A stretch of 64,000 nucleotides of DNA from Carnobacterium_B sp040274945 (GCF_040274945.1 NZ_JBEMAR010000010.1:1-64000); one strand, 5' to 3'; positions 24,798-33,803 are shown, counted from the first letter of the stretch. Numbers and translations: made by a program. Notes: generated by a model from the sequence alone, not told the origin.

Positions 24798-25930
24798 CAA
24801 TAATCAGTTTCTTTGTCCCATAAGGGTAAGACAATATTTTCATAAGCTAAAGGATCTAAGTTAGTTACTGTGATTCCTAATAATCGTATACCTCTATCCA
24901 ATACTCCAATTTCATCCCATAGGTTTTGAGCATGAAAGAATATTTCTTCCCCATTCTTCACATAGTTAGGTAATGTTAGTCGTTTTGTAGCTGTTTCAAA
25001 ATTTGAATACCGTACTTTTAATACAACTGTTTTTCCATGTTTTTGATTTTTTTGAAGTGAGATTTGCACTTTATTTGCGATAAATCTTAATTCGCTCAAA
25101 ACTTCTTGTTCGGTTGTAAGATTTTTCCCATAAGTTAACTCTCTACCAACTGACTTTCTTTCACGACTTACTCGAACAGGTGAATTATCGATTCCTCTTA
25201 CTTTACGATAAAGAGAATATCCCATTCTGCCAAATCTTTGAATCAGTTCCATTTCATTTTTTTGAAATAAATCTTCTCCAGTATAAATAGAAAGGTCATG
25301 CATTTTTTCAACAGTCTTTTTTCCTACACCATAAAATTTTTCAATGGGTAATTTCCGTAAAAAATCTAAGGCTTCATCGGGTGGGATAACCGTTATTCCG
25401 GCAGGCTTATGGTAGTCAGAAGCTAATTTTGCAATAAACTTGTTGTAAGATACTCCAGCTGAACTAGTCAATTGAACTTCTTGCCAGATATCACGTTGAA
25501 TGAGTTTGGCAATATAAGTTGCACTCGTTAGGTTCTGTTTGTTTACAGTTACATCCAAATACGCTTCGTCTAATGAAAGAGGTTCAATTGTATCGGTGTA
25601 ACGTTCAAATATAGACCGAACTTCTGCAGAAATTTCGCGGTATAAGTCATAATGTCCAGAAATAAAATTTCCGTGTGGACATAGTTCATATGCCTTTTGA
25701 GCACTCATTGCAGAATGTACACCATACTTGCGTGCCTCATAATTAGCAGTAGCTACGACCCCTTTTCCTCCTGTTTCTTTTGGATGTCGTGCAATAATAA
25801 CAGGTTTCCCTTTTAAATCAGGGTTTTCTCGTTCCTCTACTGAGGCAAAAAAGGCGTCCATATCTATGTGTATAATTTTCCTTGTTGTGTCTCTTTTAGG
25901 TTCATCAAATCTCAACACACCAATGTCCAT
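24797..25930 (-). CDS. dinB: DNA polymerase IV (Y-family)
   Basis: 377 residues. Y-family motifs: IIHIDMDAFFASVEERENP, VVATANYEARKYGVHSAM, SLDEAYLDVT (catalytic Asp-Glu) and the SAGVSYNKFIAKLASDYHKP loop; helix-hairpin-helix KFYGVGKKTVEKMHDLSI and a C-terminal little-finger domain complete it. The start ATG has GGAGG 9 nt upstream. It performs error-prone translesion synthesis. A LexA-type box between its -35 and -10 indicates SOS control. It is separated from ytkL, which has its own promoter. Confidence 0.95.
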   Translation of the reverse strand: MDIGVLRFDEPKRDTTRKIIHIDMDAFFASVEERENPDLKGKPVIIARHPKETGGKGVVATANYEARKYGVHSAMSAQKAYELCPHGNFISGHYDLYREISAEVRSIFERYTDTIEPLSLDEAYLDVTVNKQNLTSATYIAKLIQRDIWQEVQLTSSAGVSYNKFIAKLASDYHKPAGITVIPPDEALDFLRKLPIEKFYGVGKKTVEKMHDLSIYTGEDLFQKNEMELIQRFGRMGYSLYRKVRGIDNSPVRVSRERKSVGRELTYGKNLTTEQEVLSELRFIANKVQISLQKNQKHGKTVVLKVRYSNFETATKRLTLPNYVKNGEEIFFHAQNLWDEIGVLDRGIRLLGITVTNLDPLAYENIVLPLWDKETDY

Positions 25931-25953
25931 CCTTTTCCACCTCCTTCTCCCCC

Positions 25954-25982
25954 ATTATAAGGGAACGTATATTCTGAATCAA
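25954..25982 (-). promoter_or_regulatory. dinB promoter with LexA-type SOS box
   Basis: Minus strand -35 TTGATT (25982-25977), 17-bp spacer, -10 TATAAT (25959-25954). The spacer contains GAACGTATATTC (25963-25974, read on the plus strand), one mismatch from the Gram-positive LexA consensus GAAC-N4-GTTC. Binding there would block RNA polymerase. Confidence 0.8.
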
Positions 25983-26049
25983 GATTTATAAAATTAGTAT
26001 ATTGAACGGATAACTCCTCATCTTCATTAAAAGTAAGAAACAAACATGC

Positions 26050-26080
26050 AAAAAAGGTCTCAGACTTTTGTCCAGACCCT
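26050..26080 (-). terminator. Terminator after mntD
   Basis: GGTCT (26056-26060) pairs with AGACC (26074-26078), and GAC/GTC pair inside; six Ts follow on the minus strand. Confidence 0.7.
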
Positions 26081-26089
26081 TCCTACTTT

Positions 26090-27004
26090 TTAGCTTAAAT
26101 GATTATTTTCCAGCGCTTTTTTTAATGTTTTTTTCTGTCTTTTTTTTCGATGCACTTCATAAATAAATCCTTTTTTGGGAGAAAAGATAAAAATCACTAT
26201 AAAGGTTAAACCAGTTACAACTGCGATCATACCCGCAATGGAAACATCAAAGTACATTGAAAGCTGAAAACCAATCAAACTATTTATGGCACCTAAGGCC
26301 GCACTAATGCCTAACATGTAACTTAACCGATTTGTTAACAGGTACGCTGAAACTGGAGGTCCTACCATAAACGCTACCACCAATATTGATCCAACTGCTT
26401 CGAAAGCCCCAACTGCTGTAACGGACACCAATGACATCAATACATAGTGCAATAAGACTGGAGAAAACCCTAACGATGCTGCCAACAAAGCATCAAATGA
26501 AGTCAATTTTAGTTCTTTGTAGAAAAAACCTATGAACAAAAGCAGTAGGATAAGGATAGCAGCCATTGAGTAAATAGCTTGTGGACCAACATCAATTCCA
26601 AATAGAATCAATCGATCAAAAGGAGCAAACGCTAATTCTCCTAATAATACTGAATCGGTATCCAAATGTACGTCCCCAGCATAACGAGTAATGAGAATAA
26701 TAGCGATACTAAACAACAACGGAAAAATAATTCCAATAGAGGCATCTTTATCCAGTAATTTTGTTTGATGAATCAATTCTGTCAACCAAACTGTAAGAAT
26801 ACCTACAAGTGCAGCACCTACAATCAGTAATGGCGAATTTAAATCTTTGGTGATAAAAAAAGCTACTACAATACCCAACAAAATCGTATGAGTAATGGCA
26901 TCTGTCATCATAGCCATTCCGCGGATTACCAAAAAGACACCCGGTAATGCACAAGCAACAGAAACTAAAACTGCAATGAGTTGTATTTCAAAAACAGGGT
27001 TCAT
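26090..27004 (-). CDS. mntD: Manganese (metal) ABC transporter permease MntD
   Basis: 304 residues with about eight or nine hydrophobic segments, ABC-3 family of zinc/manganese/iron permeases (GMAMMTDAITHTILLGIVVAFFI near the N terminus, VTAVGAFEAVGSILVVAFMVGP in the middle). It follows mntC by 2 bp. Two distinct ABC-3 permeases together with one ATPase and one lipoprotein match the Bacillus MntABCD system. Transport of Mn2+ is inferred from the linked MntR regulator; zinc or iron cannot be excluded by sequence. It is the last gene before the operon terminator. The basic C terminus (HRKKRQKKTLKKALE) is cytoplasmic. Confidence 0.85.
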   Translation of the reverse strand: MNPVFEIQLIAVLVSVACALPGVFLVIRGMAMMTDAITHTILLGIVVAFFITKDLNSPLLIVGAALVGILTVWLTELIHQTKLLDKDASIGIIFPLLFSIAIILITRYAGDVHLDTDSVLLGELAFAPFDRLILFGIDVGPQAIYSMAAILILLLLFIGFFYKELKLTSFDALLAASLGFSPVLLHYVLMSLVSVTAVGAFEAVGSILVVAFMVGPPVSAYLLTNRLSYMLGISAALGAINSLIGFQLSMYFDVSIAGMIAVVTGLTFIVIFIFSPKKGFIYEVHRKKRQKKTLKKALENNHLS

Positions 27005-27006
27005 TC

Positions 27007-27918
27007 TTATCCGCCTTTCTTTAATTGAGTTGCAAATTCTTTTTTACGTTGCATATTTTTGATCAATTTCCAAATAATCCCTCTACTTGGAGCAAAAAGA
27101 ATACTGATCACCACAATTGAACTGATAATTAGAACAATAGTTGGTCCTGTTGGAATTTGTTGGCCTAATGAACTGATCATAGTTCCAATAATTCCAGAAA
27201 TACACCCAAAAATTGCTGCTAATACTACCATAATCGATAAATGATTCGTCCATTGTCTAGCTGCTACTGCTGGTCCAATCAAAAGAGAACTCATTAAGAT
27301 AACTCCAACTGATTGTAATCCCATCACGATAACGATCACCGTTAGAGTCGCTAAAAGACTATTCATCCAGTAGACTGGCAATCCAATACTGGTAGCAAAT
27401 GAATGATCAAAAGCCATTAATTTAAATTCTTTCCAGAACGCGATGACCACGATCAATAATACAATCCCTACGAGGAACATGATTCTGACATCTCGCTCTA
27501 AAAGAGTAGAAGATTGTCCAAAAATAAATTTTTCTAAGCCAGCTTGATTAGAGTTTGGGCTTTTTTGGATAAAGGTCAATAAAACTAAACCAAGACCAAA
27601 GAAAACGGCTGTAGTCAGCGCCAATGCGCTATCGAATTTAACTTTAGAGTGTTTAACGATAACCATAATCAACCAAGTAGCCAGCAAACCTGAAATAAGC
27701 GCTCCAAGTAACAAAATTTCCATTTGTTTATTTGAGGTAAGAATAAATGCTAGACAGATTCCTGGTAGAGCTGCATGACTCACCGCATCACCAAGTAAAC
27801 TTTGTTTACGCAAAACTGCAAAACTTCCGATAACACCACTTAATAAACCTAAGATACTCGAACCGAAAACGACTACTTGAAAAGTATAATCAAAGAAAAG
27901 AGCACTTAGTACATCCAT
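27007..27918 (-). CDS. mntC: Manganese (metal) ABC transporter permease MntC
   Basis: 303 residues, ABC-3 family permease with the conserved LGDAVSHAALPGICLAF segment (residues about 37-53) and the SVGVILMSSLLIGPAVAAR segment. The ATG directly abuts the mntB stop codon and GGGAGGAAG lies within the end of mntB, so translation is coupled. The paralogous mntD follows. Together they are expected to form the heterodimeric membrane channel energised by MntB, taking metal from lipoprotein MntA. Confidence 0.87.
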   Translation of the reverse strand: MDVLSALFFDYTFQVVVFGSSILGLLSGVIGSFAVLRKQSLLGDAVSHAALPGICLAFILTSNKQMEILLLGALISGLLATWLIMVIVKHSKVKFDSALALTTAVFFGLGLVLLTFIQKSPNSNQAGLEKFIFGQSSTLLERDVRIMFLVGIVLLIVVIAFWKEFKLMAFDHSFATSIGLPVYWMNSLLATLTVIVIVMGLQSVGVILMSSLLIGPAVAARQWTNHLSIMVVLAAIFGCISGIIGTMISSLGQQIPTGPTIVLIISSIVVISILFAPSRGIIWKLIKNMQRKKEFATQLKKGG

Positions 27919-28689
27919 TTACTCTTCCTCCCATGGTTTTGTTTGATTTTGACGATAAGTTTTAGCAATCAATTCCTTAGTAAAGGTCGTTTCAATTGGT
28001 CCACTTCCAATCAATTCACGATTAATTAAAATAACTTCATCAAAATATTCGGGAACAGTTTGTAAGTCATGGTGAACAACGACAATCGTTTTCCCCTCTG
28101 TTTTTAATTCCTTTAGCAATTGAATAATAATTTTTTCTGTTTGCGCATCTACACCTTGGAAAGGTTCATCCATTAAGTAAATTTCCGCTTCTTGAACCAA
28201 TGCTCGGGCTAGAAAGACACGCTGTCTTTGTCCACCAGATAATTGACTGATTTGTTTATCTTTGAAGTCAGCCATACCTACTTTTGCAAGCATCTCATTA
28301 GCTAAGGCTTTATCTTTCTTTTTAGGTCTTTTAAACCATCCTAAGTGGCCGTATCTTCCCATCACAACAACATCTAAAACCGTTGTTGGAAAATCCCAAT
28401 CCACACTTCCATTTTGAGGCACATATGCGACTAAATTTTTATTTTTTCCATAATTTTCATCTTTGGTTTGTTCAAAAGTAAAATCTACCTCACCAGCAAT
28501 TGGCTTGATTAAATTGATTAAAGATTTAATCAGTGTAGATTTACCCGCACCATTTGGTCCAACAATAGCTGTCAATGTGCCTTTAGGGATATTAACCGAA
28601 ATATTCCACAAAACCGGTTGTGCTTCATAAGCTACAGTTAATTGAGTTAAGCGTATTGCAGTCGTTTTTTCTATTTGTTCATTCTCCAT
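27919..28689 (-). CDS. mntB: Manganese (metal) ABC transporter ATPase MntB
   Basis: 256 residues: Walker A VGPNGAGKST, Q-loop VAYVPQNGSVDWDFP, signature QLSGGQRQRVFLARAL, Walker B IYLMDEPFQGVD and H-loop VVVHHDL. The VPQ-SVDWDFPTTV segment is characteristic of metal-uptake ABC ATPases of the Mnt/Zn group. It lies 26 bp after mntA and abuts mntC. The GGAG is 10 nt before the ATG. It is a cytoplasmic subunit that powers the MntCD channel. Confidence 0.9.
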   Translation of the reverse strand: MENEQIEKTTAIRLTQLTVAYEAQPVLWNISVNIPKGTLTAIVGPNGAGKSTLIKSLINLIKPIAGEVDFTFEQTKDENYGKNKNLVAYVPQNGSVDWDFPTTVLDVVVMGRYGHLGWFKRPKKKDKALANEMLAKVGMADFKDKQISQLSGGQRQRVFLARALVQEAEIYLMDEPFQGVDAQTEKIIIQLLKELKTEGKTIVVVHHDLQTVPEYFDEVILINRELIGSGPIETTFTKELIAKTYRQNQTKPWEEE

Positions 28690-28715
28690 ACTTTATGCAC
28701 TCCAGTCTTTTTGAT

Positions 28716-29648
28716 TTATTTCAACGCATCAACAATGGTATCTACATTAGATTTCACTGTCTTTATATAAGTTTCACTGTCGTTTTCTTTGTCTCCAAGA
28801 GAATCTGAGTAGAGTTCTCCTCCAATTTCAACTTCAAAACCTTTTGCTTTAGTAGCTGCTTGTAAAGATTCAATCGTTCTTGTTGGAACAGAAGACTCAA
28901 TAAAAATAGCTTTTATACTATTATCTACAATATAATCAGCTAATTGGCTGATATCTCCTGTCCCAGCTTCAGCATTTGTGTTTAATCCTTGAAGCCCAAT
29001 AACGTTAAATCCATATCCTTCACCAAAGTAACTAAAGGCATCATGAGCTGTTACTAAAACACGATCATCTTCTGGTATTTCATTTACACGATTGGTTACA
29101 TATTGATCTAGCTCTTCCAATTCAAGCAAATAACTTTCTAAGTTTGCTTGGTAACTTGTTTCATTTTTAGGATCCGCAGAAATCAACCCTTTTGATACTT
29201 CTATTGCTGATTTTTTCCATAGACCTACGTCAAACCAAATATGCGGGTCAGTGGAGGTACTGCCTTCTCCAGCAGATAGAACATCCTCTTCATTTAACCC
29301 ATCTTCCAAAGCAATAACCGTTTTTTTCTGTTCTTCTAGTCCTTGAAATATTTCACCCATTTTCCCTTCAAGTTCTAGTCCGTTGTAAGCTACTACATCT
29401 GCAGACTGCATATAAATGACATCTCTAGCACTTGCTTTGTACAAATGAGGATCTACCCCCGCAGACATCAGTCCGGTTACATCAACATGTTCTCCACCTA
29501 TTTCTTTCAATAAATCGGTTAACATCGTCGTTGTGGCTACGACTTGTACCTTATCCGAATCCTGATCTGACCCAAAACTATAACAACCTGTTAGAAAAAT
29601 AAATGCAATAAACAGTGAACTGAAAAGAATGCGCTTAATAGTTTTCAT
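28716..29648 (-). CDS. mntA: Manganese (metal) ABC transporter substrate-binding lipoprotein MntA
   Basis: 310 residues. A lipoprotein signal peptide ends in FLTGC (Cys22). The cluster A-I/ZnuA-type fold is evident, with metal-ligand segments MSAGVDPHLYKA, STDPHIWFDVG, VTAHDAFSYFGEGYG and FIESSVPTRTIE; His-His-Glu-Asp ligands fit Mn2+/Fe2+ proteins of the PsaA/MntA type and there is no His-rich loop typical of zinc ZnuA. It delivers metal to MntCD outside the membrane. It lies 14 bp after mntR. Confidence 0.88.
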   Translation of the reverse strand: MKTIKRILFSSLFIAFIFLTGCYSFGSDQDSDKVQVVATTTMLTDLLKEIGGEHVDVTGLMSAGVDPHLYKASARDVIYMQSADVVAYNGLELEGKMGEIFQGLEEQKKTVIALEDGLNEEDVLSAGEGSTSTDPHIWFDVGLWKKSAIEVSKGLISADPKNETSYQANLESYLLELEELDQYVTNRVNEIPEDDRVLVTAHDAFSYFGEGYGFNVIGLQGLNTNAEAGTGDISQLADYIVDNSIKAIFIESSVPTRTIESLQAATKAKGFEVEIGGELYSDSLGDKENDSETYIKTVKSNVDTIVDALK

Positions 29649-29662
29649 CTTTCTCCTACTTT

Positions 29663-30310
29663 CTATGCCATTTCAATAAAAATACTCGTAGCAGCTTTAT
29701 AACTAATTGCTAACTGCTTACCTTCTGACTCAAGTATAATAGGTCCTTCATAAGCACCTATATCCATTATTTTATATACATCGCCTATGTTAACTTCTAG
29801 TGAAGCTAAATAATCCAACAATTCTTTCTCATCAGCGACTCGTTTGATCTTGACCACATCATAAACTTGTTTATCAACTAGATTCGGAAGTGTTTTTTCA
29901 TCGATGATGCCTTTTTCAGTTGGAATCATTCCCCCATGAGGACAAACAGTGGGGAAATTTAAGTAATGATCTAATTTCCTGGCTAACTCAACCGAAGTAA
30001 CATGCTCTAATACCTCAGCTTCTTCATGAACCTCATTCCAGGCATACCCTAAATGGCTAACTAAAAAAACTTCCCACAAGCGATGTTTTCTTACTAAAGC
30101 ACTTGCTTTTTGAAGGCCCTCTTGGGTTAATTGAATCCCTTGATAAGGAACATGTTCAACAAATCCTCCTTTTAATAATTTAGTCACCATTTCGCTGACA
30201 GATGCAGCAGATACCTTTAGCCCTGCAACGAGTTCTTTATTGGTTACTTTTTTAGTTGTACCACCAAGTTCATAAATCATTTTCAAGTAATCTTCTTTAT
30301 TTGGCGTCAT
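29663..30310 (-). CDS. mntR: DtxR/MntR-family metal-responsive repressor
   Basis: 215 residues: an N-terminal winged helix (KEDYLKMIYELGGTTKKVTNKELV then LKVSAASVSEMVTKLLKGG), a dimerisation/metal-binding domain (HRLWEVFLVSHLGYAWNEVHEEAEVLEHV, with the Glu and His ligands expected) and a C-terminal FeoA/SH3-like domain. The three-domain layout is like MntR/ScaR/TroR of Lactobacillales rather than the shorter Bacillus MntR. It heads the mntR-mntABCD operon and probably represses it and itself with Mn2+, given the operator in its promoter. Confidence 0.9.
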   Translation of the reverse strand: MTPNKEDYLKMIYELGGTTKKVTNKELVAGLKVSAASVSEMVTKLLKGGFVEHVPYQGIQLTQEGLQKASALVRKHRLWEVFLVSHLGYAWNEVHEEAEVLEHVTSVELARKLDHYLNFPTVCPHGGMIPTEKGIIDEKTLPNLVDKQVYDVVKIKRVADEKELLDYLASLEVNIGDVYKIMDIGAYEGPIILESEGKQLAISYKAATSIFIEMA

Positions 30311-30364
30311 AATTTTCTCCTACCTTATTATTTATGTTTATCGCTTTAATTCTTATAGATAAGT

Positions 30365-30380
30365 TAATCCAATTGGATTA
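30365..30380. promoter_or_regulatory. 16-bp perfect palindrome in mntR leader
   Basis: TAATCCAATTGGATTA is an exact palindrome lying about 55 bp upstream of the mntR start, downstream of the promoter. It could be a second operator or a short leader hairpin; flanking AGATAA/TTATCT may extend it. Confidence 0.45.
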
Positions 30381-30429
30381 TCTTTTTTGACCTGTTATTT
30401 AAAGCCCTAACAGCATTCAATCACTATTT

Positions 30430-30482
30430 TTAGGCTCGCCTAACTTATATTAAAAGTATACCTTGATTTTTCATTTTTGCAA
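30430..30482 (-). promoter_or_regulatory. mntR-mntABCD promoter with DtxR/MntR-type operator
   Basis: On the minus strand -35 TTGCAA (30482-30477), 16-bp spacer and -10 TATACT (30460-30455). Just downstream, over the expected transcription start, lies TTAGGC-N2-GCCTAA (30430-30443), a perfect inverted repeat of the kind bound by DtxR/MntR repressors. This predicts metal-dependent repression of the whole operon. Confidence 0.8.
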
Positions 30483-30514
30483 GTCCTTTATCCAACTAAT
30501 TGCATTTTGAATAC

Positions 30515-30556
30515 AAAAAAGAAAAGCTAAGGCAATTTGCCTTAGCTTTTCTTTTT
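30515..30556 (-). terminator. Terminator after adhE
   Basis: A long perfect stem (30515-30534 with 30538-30556, core AAAGCTAAGGCA/TGCCTTAGCTTT) with only a 3-nt loop, followed by T residues on the minus strand. Confidence 0.9.
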
Positions 30557-30560
30557 GTTC

Positions 30561-33191
30561 TTAATGTATTTCTTCAAATGCGTCAATAATAATTTGTTTC
30601 AATTCACTGATTAAGGGTTGTTTTGGATTAGCTGTTGTACATTGATCTCCAAATGCTAATTCTGCTAATTGATCAACTGTATCATATAAAGTTTCAGAAG
30701 TTACACCTTGGCCTTTCAAACTCATATCAATGCCAACATCTTTTCCTAATTTGTTAATTTCTTGAACCAAAGATTCTACTAATTCTTCTGTAGTATTCCC
30801 TTTAAAACCTAAGAAACGAGCGATTTCAGCATAGTCTTCATGTGCGTGGAAATATTCATATTTTGGAAACAAAGCATGTTTTGCTGGATCTTTTGCATTG
30901 TAACGAATCACATGCGGCATTAAAATGGCATTAGTACGTCCATGAGGAATATCATAAGCAGCTCCAATTTTATGTGCAATAGAATGATTGATGCCTAAAA
31001 ATGCATTAGCAAATGCCATCCCAGCCATAGTAGAAGCATTATGCATTTTTTCTCGAGCTTCTTCTGTACCATATTCATATGATGCACGTAAATTTTCAAA
31101 AACAAGTTTAATTGCTTGAAGACTTAATCCTCTAGTGTAATCACTAGCCATTACAGAAACATATGATTCAATTGCATGTGTTAAAACATCCATACCTGTA
31201 TCAGCGGTTACTGATTTTGGCACACTCATAACAAACTGCGGATCGATAATTGCTACATCTGGTGTTAGAGCATAATCAGCTAATGGGTATTTTACGTGTG
31301 TTTCACTATCTGTAATTACTGCAAATGGTGTCACTTCAGATCCTGTACCAGAAGTTGTCGGGATACAAACAAATTGTGTTTTTGTTAAATTTGGAATTTT
31401 GTACGTTCTTTTTCGAATATCTAAAAACTTCTGTTTAGCTCCAAAGAAAATCGTCTCAGGTTTTTCATAGAACAACCACATTCCTTTAGCAGCATCCATT
31501 GCAGAACCGCCACCAATAGCGATAATTGTATCTGGTTGAAAACGAATCATAGCTTCTGTTCCAGCTTTAACTGTGTCAGTAGACGGATTTGGTTCAACAT
31601 CTGAAAAAATTTCAATTTGAACTTTGTTAGATCGCTTCATTAACTCTTGTACAACTGTATCTGCATAACCAAATTTCACCATGCCAGGATCACAAACTAG
31701 GAAAACACGTTCGATATTTTCCATATCTTGTAAATAAGCAAGAGAGTTTTTCTCAAAATAAATTTTTGCTGGTAATTTAAACCACTGCATATTATTTCTC
31801 CGTTTCGCAATTGTTTTAACATTTATTAAGTTAACTGCCGTAACATTTTTAGAGATTGAATTTTTTCCATATGATCCGCAACCTAGTGTTAATGAAGGAA
31901 TCATGTTGTTGTATAAATCGCCTATTCCACCTTGAGCTGTTGGAGAGTTCACCAAAATACGACAAGCTTTCATTTCCACTCCAAATTTTTCTGCTAGTGC
32001 ATCATTTTGAGTATGGATAGCTGCTGAATGACCTAACCCGCCCAATTCTAGCATCTGTTGAGCTAAATCAAATGCATGACGAGTAGAATCTGCTTTGATC
32101 ATAGCAAGTACTGGAGATAATTTTTCTCGAGATAACGGATAATCTGCGCCAACTCCATTTATTTCTACTACAATCATTTTCGTTTCATGGGGTATTTCTA
32201 TACCTGCGAGTGCTGCAATTTTGTAAGGATCTTGCCCTACTATTTCTGGATTTACAGCAACTTTAGCTTCATTCATCACAGCTTTTTCAAATTTCTCGAT
32301 TTCGTTTGGTTTAGCAAAATAAATAGACTGTTTTCTAAACTCCTCTTTTACTTCTTGATAAATTTCTTTATCAACAATAACCGCTTGTTCTGAAGCACAA
32401 ATCATCCCATTATCAAATGTTTTTGATGCAATAATGTCATTGACTGCACGTTTGATTTTTGCAGATTTTTCAATATAACTTGGGACATTTCCTGGTCCTA
32501 CTCCTAAAGCCGGTTTTCCAGTGGAATAAGCTGACTTAACCATCGCAGATCCTCCAGTTGCTAACACGATTGCAACTCCCGGATGCTGCATCAAACTATT
32601 CGTAGCTTCCAATGAAGGTTGCTCGATCCATTGAATACAATTTTCCGGTGCTCCAGCTTTTATAGCAGCTTCTTTCAAAACAGTTGATGCAGCTACAGAA
32701 CATTTTTGTGCACTTGGATGAAAAGAGAAAATAATTGGGTTACGTGTTTTTAAAGCAATTAAAGCTTTAAACATTGTTGTAGATGTTGGATTAGTAACAG
32801 GTGTTACGCCACATACTACTCCGACTGGTGTGGCTACTTCTATCAATCCAGTTTGATTATCCTTGCTAATGATCCCAACTGTTTTATTGTCTTTTATAGA
32901 ATTCCAAATAGATTCTGTGGCAAACATATTTTTAATGCATTTATCTTCATAGATTCCTCTACCTGTTTCTTCAACTGCCATTTTAGCTAAAGGCATGTGT
33001 CGGTTTAAACCTGCCATTGCCATTTGGTGAACGATAAAATCAACTTTTTCTTGATCAAATGTTTCTAAGACACTTAATGCTTCTTGGCCTTGGCTAACTA
33101 AAGTGTCGATTGCATCAGCTACACTAACTTGGTTCCTTACCACACTTTTTTTATCTGTTTTGATTTTTTCTTTCATACTAACTTCCATCAT
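30561..33191 (-). CDS. adhE: Bifunctional acetaldehyde-CoA / alcohol dehydrogenase
   Basis: 876 residues. The N-terminal aldehyde dehydrogenase half has the catalytic Cys in DNGMICASEQAV and the NAD-binding ATGGSAMVKSAY. A linker leads to the C-terminal iron alcohol dehydrogenase half, with IAIGGGSAMDAAKGMW, TTSGTGSEVTPF, and the iron ligands in DVLTHAIESYVS, INHSIAHKIG and DIPHGRTNAIL. It reduces acetyl-CoA to ethanol and regenerates NAD+ in fermentation; AdhE forms long spirosomes. Start chosen at ATG 33191 with AGGAGG 7 nt upstream; the 14 extra codons upstream cover the promoter and Rex site. Confidence 0.96.
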   Translation of the reverse strand: MMEVSMKEKIKTDKKSVVRNQVSVADAIDTLVSQGQEALSVLETFDQEKVDFIVHQMAMAGLNRHMPLAKMAVEETGRGIYEDKCIKNMFATESIWNSIKDNKTVGIISKDNQTGLIEVATPVGVVCGVTPVTNPTSTTMFKALIALKTRNPIIFSFHPSAQKCSVAASTVLKEAAIKAGAPENCIQWIEQPSLEATNSLMQHPGVAIVLATGGSAMVKSAYSTGKPALGVGPGNVPSYIEKSAKIKRAVNDIIASKTFDNGMICASEQAVIVDKEIYQEVKEEFRKQSIYFAKPNEIEKFEKAVMNEAKVAVNPEIVGQDPYKIAALAGIEIPHETKMIVVEINGVGADYPLSREKLSPVLAMIKADSTRHAFDLAQQMLELGGLGHSAAIHTQNDALAEKFGVEMKACRILVNSPTAQGGIGDLYNNMIPSLTLGCGSYGKNSISKNVTAVNLINVKTIAKRRNNMQWFKLPAKIYFEKNSLAYLQDMENIERVFLVCDPGMVKFGYADTVVQELMKRSNKVQIEIFSDVEPNPSTDTVKAGTEAMIRFQPDTIIAIGGGSAMDAAKGMWLFYEKPETIFFGAKQKFLDIRKRTYKIPNLTKTQFVCIPTTSGTGSEVTPFAVITDSETHVKYPLADYALTPDVAIIDPQFVMSVPKSVTADTGMDVLTHAIESYVSVMASDYTRGLSLQAIKLVFENLRASYEYGTEEAREKMHNASTMAGMAFANAFLGINHSIAHKIGAAYDIPHGRTNAILMPHVIRYNAKDPAKHALFPKYEYFHAHEDYAEIARFLGFKGNTTEELVESLVQEINKLGKDVGIDMSLKGQGVTSETLYDTVDQLAELAFGDQCTTANPKQPLISELKQIIIDAFEEIH

Positions 33192-33208
33192 TTCAAATCC
33201 TCCTAGTA

Positions 33209-33257
33209 TTGTTATCATTTTCACAATTATCATACTTTATTTTTGTTTTTTTGTAAA
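33209..33257 (-). promoter_or_regulatory. adhE promoter with Rex-type operator
   Basis: Minus strand -35 TTTACA (33257-33252), 17-bp spacer, -10 TATGAT (33234-33229). Immediately downstream TTGTGAAAATGATAACAA (33226-33209) matches the Rex consensus TTGTGAA-N4-TTCACAA at 12 of 14 defined positions. It overlaps the expected transcription start, so high NADH/NAD would release repression. Confidence 0.75.
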
Positions 33258-33374
33258 GTGAATTAGTATTATTTAATTAATTTTATTTTAAATCCTTTTA
33301 AATGAACGTTTAACAGATTTCTACATTTTAAATATTCATTTACTTCAATGTTAAAATATTCACAAAAACACTTT

Positions 33375-33415
33375 AAAAAAAGAGGAACCAGTCAACTACA
33401 CTGATTCCTCTTTTT
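33375..33415 (-). terminator. Terminator overlapping comN stop codon
   Basis: AAAAAGAGGAA (33377-33387) pairs with TTCCTCTTTTT (33105-offset arm at 33405-33415... see arms), and CAGT/ACTG pair inside. The stop codon of comN lies in the stem; T-run on the minus strand. Confidence 0.8.
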
Positions 33416-33701
33416 AGAATAAATCATCAAAATTCATCTCTTCAAGTGAAGTAACTTTATAAACTTGAGCTTCTACAGCAGCATAGTCTAAATATTGATT
33501 CGGTGTGATTTTCATAATATCATTAATTTGTTGGTAATAGTGTGTTGGTCTTATTCTTTTCCAACAGAAGCTTGTAACGTAATTCCATAAATCTTCTTCA
33601 TTTATTTGATGGTAACCCATTTGATTAAACTCTTGCATTTTCAACTTTAACCATGGTTCATACTTAGCATAGTAAGCAAAGGATTCATTGATCAACAGCA
33701 T
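33414..33701 (-). CDS. comN: ComN-type post-transcriptional regulator
   Basis: 95 residues, no signal peptide. The pattern WLKLKMQEFNQMGY, EDLWNYVTSFCWKR, HYYQQINDIMKI and YLDYAAVEAQVY is that of the ComN/YrzD family. In Bacillus ComN binds the comE mRNA leader and DivIVA and also lies near the yajC-secDF region, as here. The ATG used has AAGGAG only 3 nt away, so a TTG two codons later with a 9-nt spacing is a serious alternative start. Family assignment is by pattern; the target RNA in this organism is unknown. Confidence 0.72.
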   Translation of the reverse strand: MLLINESFAYYAKYEPWLKLKMQEFNQMGYHQINEEDLWNYVTSFCWKRIRPTHYYQQINDIMKITPNQYLDYAAVEAQVYKVTSLEEMNFDDLF

Positions 33702-33803
33702 GCACTCCTTATCTAAAAACTGTTTTCATTCCCTTTATGTAACTACTACAGAACTTTAAAACAAAATAACATAATTTGTTTTAAAATACAACTATTGCAT
33801 TAA

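Noticed and set aside
24694..24843. 50-codon N-terminal extension of ytkL
   Set aside because: It spans the ytkL promoter and the dinB palindrome, and the internal ATG has the ribosome binding site and the conserved start.
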